A DNA stretch of 22,580 bases from Pseudomonadota bacterium (GTDB taxonomy: Bacteria; Pseudomonadota; Alphaproteobacteria; Rhizobiales; Rhizobiaceae), in contig JAEWPB010000112.1 in the NCBI GenBank assembly GCA_023399465.1, positions 1-22,580 of the forward strand, written 5' to 3'. Positions 21,371-22,580 of the stretch are shown piece after piece (the stretch's first letter is position 1; every line of letters begins with the position of its first letter). The notes under the pieces are model-generated. The model was not told the origin of the DNA. It saw only the letters and a list, made by a program, of their open reading frames with translations, and ran no database searches. The position numbers and the translations under genes are program-made.

Positions 21371-22580
21371 GCACCGAAACCGTCACCATCTCGAAGCTGG
21401 GCGCCCAGGGCGACGGCGTTGCCTATGGCGCCGACGGTCCGATCTACATTCCGTTCGGCCTGCCCGGGGAAACCGTTGCCATCGCGCGGGTGAAGAACCA
21501 CGGCACGATCATGTCGATCACCACGCCCTCCCCCGAGCGCCAGGAACCCGCCTGTCGCCACTTCGGGCCGGACGGGGTCGGTGGCGCCTGCGGCGGCTGC
21601 TCGCTGCAGCATCTCGCCGACGACGCCTACCTCGCATTCAAGCGCGGCCTCGTGATCGACGCACTGAAGGCGAAGGGGCTTACACCCGAGGTCGGGGCGG
21701 TGATCGCCGCCCATCCGGGCGAGCGCCGGCGCGTCGTCTTCGCCGCGCGCAGGACCGAAAAGGAACTGCTGCTCGGCTTCAACCAGGCCGAGAGCCATCA
21801 CATCGTCTCGATCACCGAATGTCCCATCGCCTCACCGGCGATCACAAGCCGTCTCGATGCCATCAGGACGATCGGCAAGGCGATGGCCACCAGCGCCGAG
21901 GCATTCCGGGTCACGGTGCTCGAAACGCTGTCGGGCCTCGACCTGTCCTTCGAAGGCATCAAGGGCTTTTCCGACAAGCAGCGGCGCGCGGCCATCGAGA
22001 CCGTGCTCTCTCTCAAGGGCATCGCCCGCGTGTCGCTCGACGGCGAAATCCTCGTCGAGCCGGTGAAGCCGGTCATCGACTTCGGTGGGGTGCAGGTCGC
22101 ACCGCCGCCGGGAAGCTTCACCCAGGCCACCAAGCCAGCCGAAGAGGCCATGGCGCAGCTAGTGCTCGACCATGTCGGCAAGGCCAAGCGCATCGCCGAT
22201 CTCTTTGCCGGTGCCGGCACGTTCAGCCTGCGGCTTGCCCGCGTCGGCCGCGTGCATGCGGTCGAATCCGATGACAAGGCACTGAAGGCGCTCGACCACG
22301 CCGCGCGCAACACCCAGGGCCTGAAGCCGGTCAGCATCGAAAGGCGCGATCTCTTCCGCCGGCCACTGATGGCCTCCGAGCTCAAGGTCTACGATGCCGT
22401 CGTCTTCGATCCCCCGCGCGCCGGCGCCGAATTCCAGTCGCAGGAAATGGTCCGCTCCGGCGTGAAGAAGATCGTCGCCGTCAGCTGCAATCCGCTGACC
22501 CTTGCCCGCGATCTCGCCATCCTCGTTGCCGGCGGTTACCGGATCACGGCGGTGACGCCGATCGACCAGTTCCTCTGGTC
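21367..22580 (+). CDS. TrmA/RlmC/RlmD-type RNA (uracil-5-)-methyltransferase, 5' part
   Basis: The first 404 residues of a SAM-dependent RNA m5U methyltransferase; the frame is still open at the window edge. An N-terminal TRAM-like domain (ISKLGAQGDGVAYGADGPIYIPFGLPGE, residues 8-35) is followed by the four iron-sulfur cysteines Cys63, Cys75, Cys78 and Cys152, which mark the RlmC/RlmD side of the family rather than TrmA. The methyltransferase domain has GSFTQA (249-254), IADLFAGAGTFSLRLA (276-291), VVFDPPRAG (345-353) and the catalytic Cys374 in VSCNP. It starts at ATG 21367, overlapping the tlyA stop by 3 bases. Which uridine it modifies (23S U1939 or U747, for instance) cannot be decided here. 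Confidence 0.92.
   Translation, partial: MSTETVTISKLGAQGDGVAYGADGPIYIPFGLPGETVAIARVKNHGTIMSITTPSPERQEPACRHFGPDGVGGACGGCSLQHLADDAYLAFKRGLVIDALKAKGLTPEVGAVIAAHPGERRRVVFAARRTEKELLLGFNQAESHHIVSITECPIASPAITSRLDAIRTIGKAMATSAEAFRVTVLETLSGLDLSFEGIKGFSDKQRRAAIETVLSLKGIARVSLDGEILVEPVKPVIDFGGVQVAPPPGSFTQATKPAEEAMAQLVLDHVGKAKRIADLFAGAGTFSLRLARVGRVHAVESDDKALKALDHAARNTQGLKPVSIERRDLFRRPLMASELKVYDAVVFDPPRAGAEFQSQEMVRSGVKKIVAVSCNPLTLARDLAILVAGGYRITAVTPIDQFLW

Noticed and set aside
1..22580. Mobile elements, CRISPR arrays, tRNA/rRNA genes, toxin-antitoxin or defence gene clusters
   Set aside because: I looked on both strands and found no integrase, transposase, repeat-spacer pattern, cloverleaf or defence-type protein.

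Overview
The window is about 22.6 kb of GC-rich, gene-dense bacterial chromosome. Its gene content points to an alphaproteobacterium of the Rhizobiales, most likely Rhizobiaceae (Rhizobium, Agrobacterium or Sinorhizobium type). Supporting signs are the run fabI / phosphatase / DUF1344 / aroC / ribB, a bioM-bioN-bioY biotin transporter, the block deacetylase-xseB ... dxs ... tlyA / TrmA-type methyltransferase, and chemoreceptors ending in a W-x-E-F motif. Genus and species cannot be fixed from the sequence alone. Nearly everything looks like core chromosome. I see no insertion sequence, phage, integrase, CRISPR array, tRNA or rRNA.

Layout. Bases 1-5400, mostly + strand: the end of fabI (enoyl-ACP reductase) with a strong terminator, a histidine-phosphatase gene, a small secreted DUF1344 protein on the - strand, then a tight aroC - ribB - sulfotransferase-like run. 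Bases 5411-8599: a YcaQ/AlkX-type DNA-glycosylase-family gene on the - strand, divergent from bioMNY, a complete energy-coupling-factor biotin importer (ATPase, transmembrane coupler, substrate-binding membrane protein). Bases 8609-12670: a hotdog thioesterase (-), then a histone-deacetylase-family amidohydrolase coupled to xseB, a LuxR-type regulator with a perfect 20-bp palindrome upstream, and a pirin. Bases 12782-15724: dxs (first step of the MEP isoprenoid pathway) convergent with a secreted DUF4424 protein. Bases 15841-20360: two tandem - strand chemoreceptors, one with a CHASE3-like and one with an HBM-like periplasmic sensor, separated by a strong terminator. Bases 20618-22580: tlyA, translationally coupled to a TrmA/RlmC/RlmD-type RNA methyltransferase that runs off the window.

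How the genes relate. aroC and ribB supply chorismate and the riboflavin precursor, dxs supplies isoprenoid and thiamine/pyridoxal precursors, and bioMNY imports biotin. tlyA and its partner modify RNA. The chemoreceptors would feed a chemotaxis array encoded elsewhere. No clear new multi-gene system is visible. The best leads are regulatory or domain-level: CtrA-box-like sites upstream of both chemoreceptors, the palindrome before the LuxR-type gene, a RibB whose C-terminal domain has lost its zinc cysteines, a thioesterase with a displaced catalytic-motif aspartate, and an odd start region in bioM.
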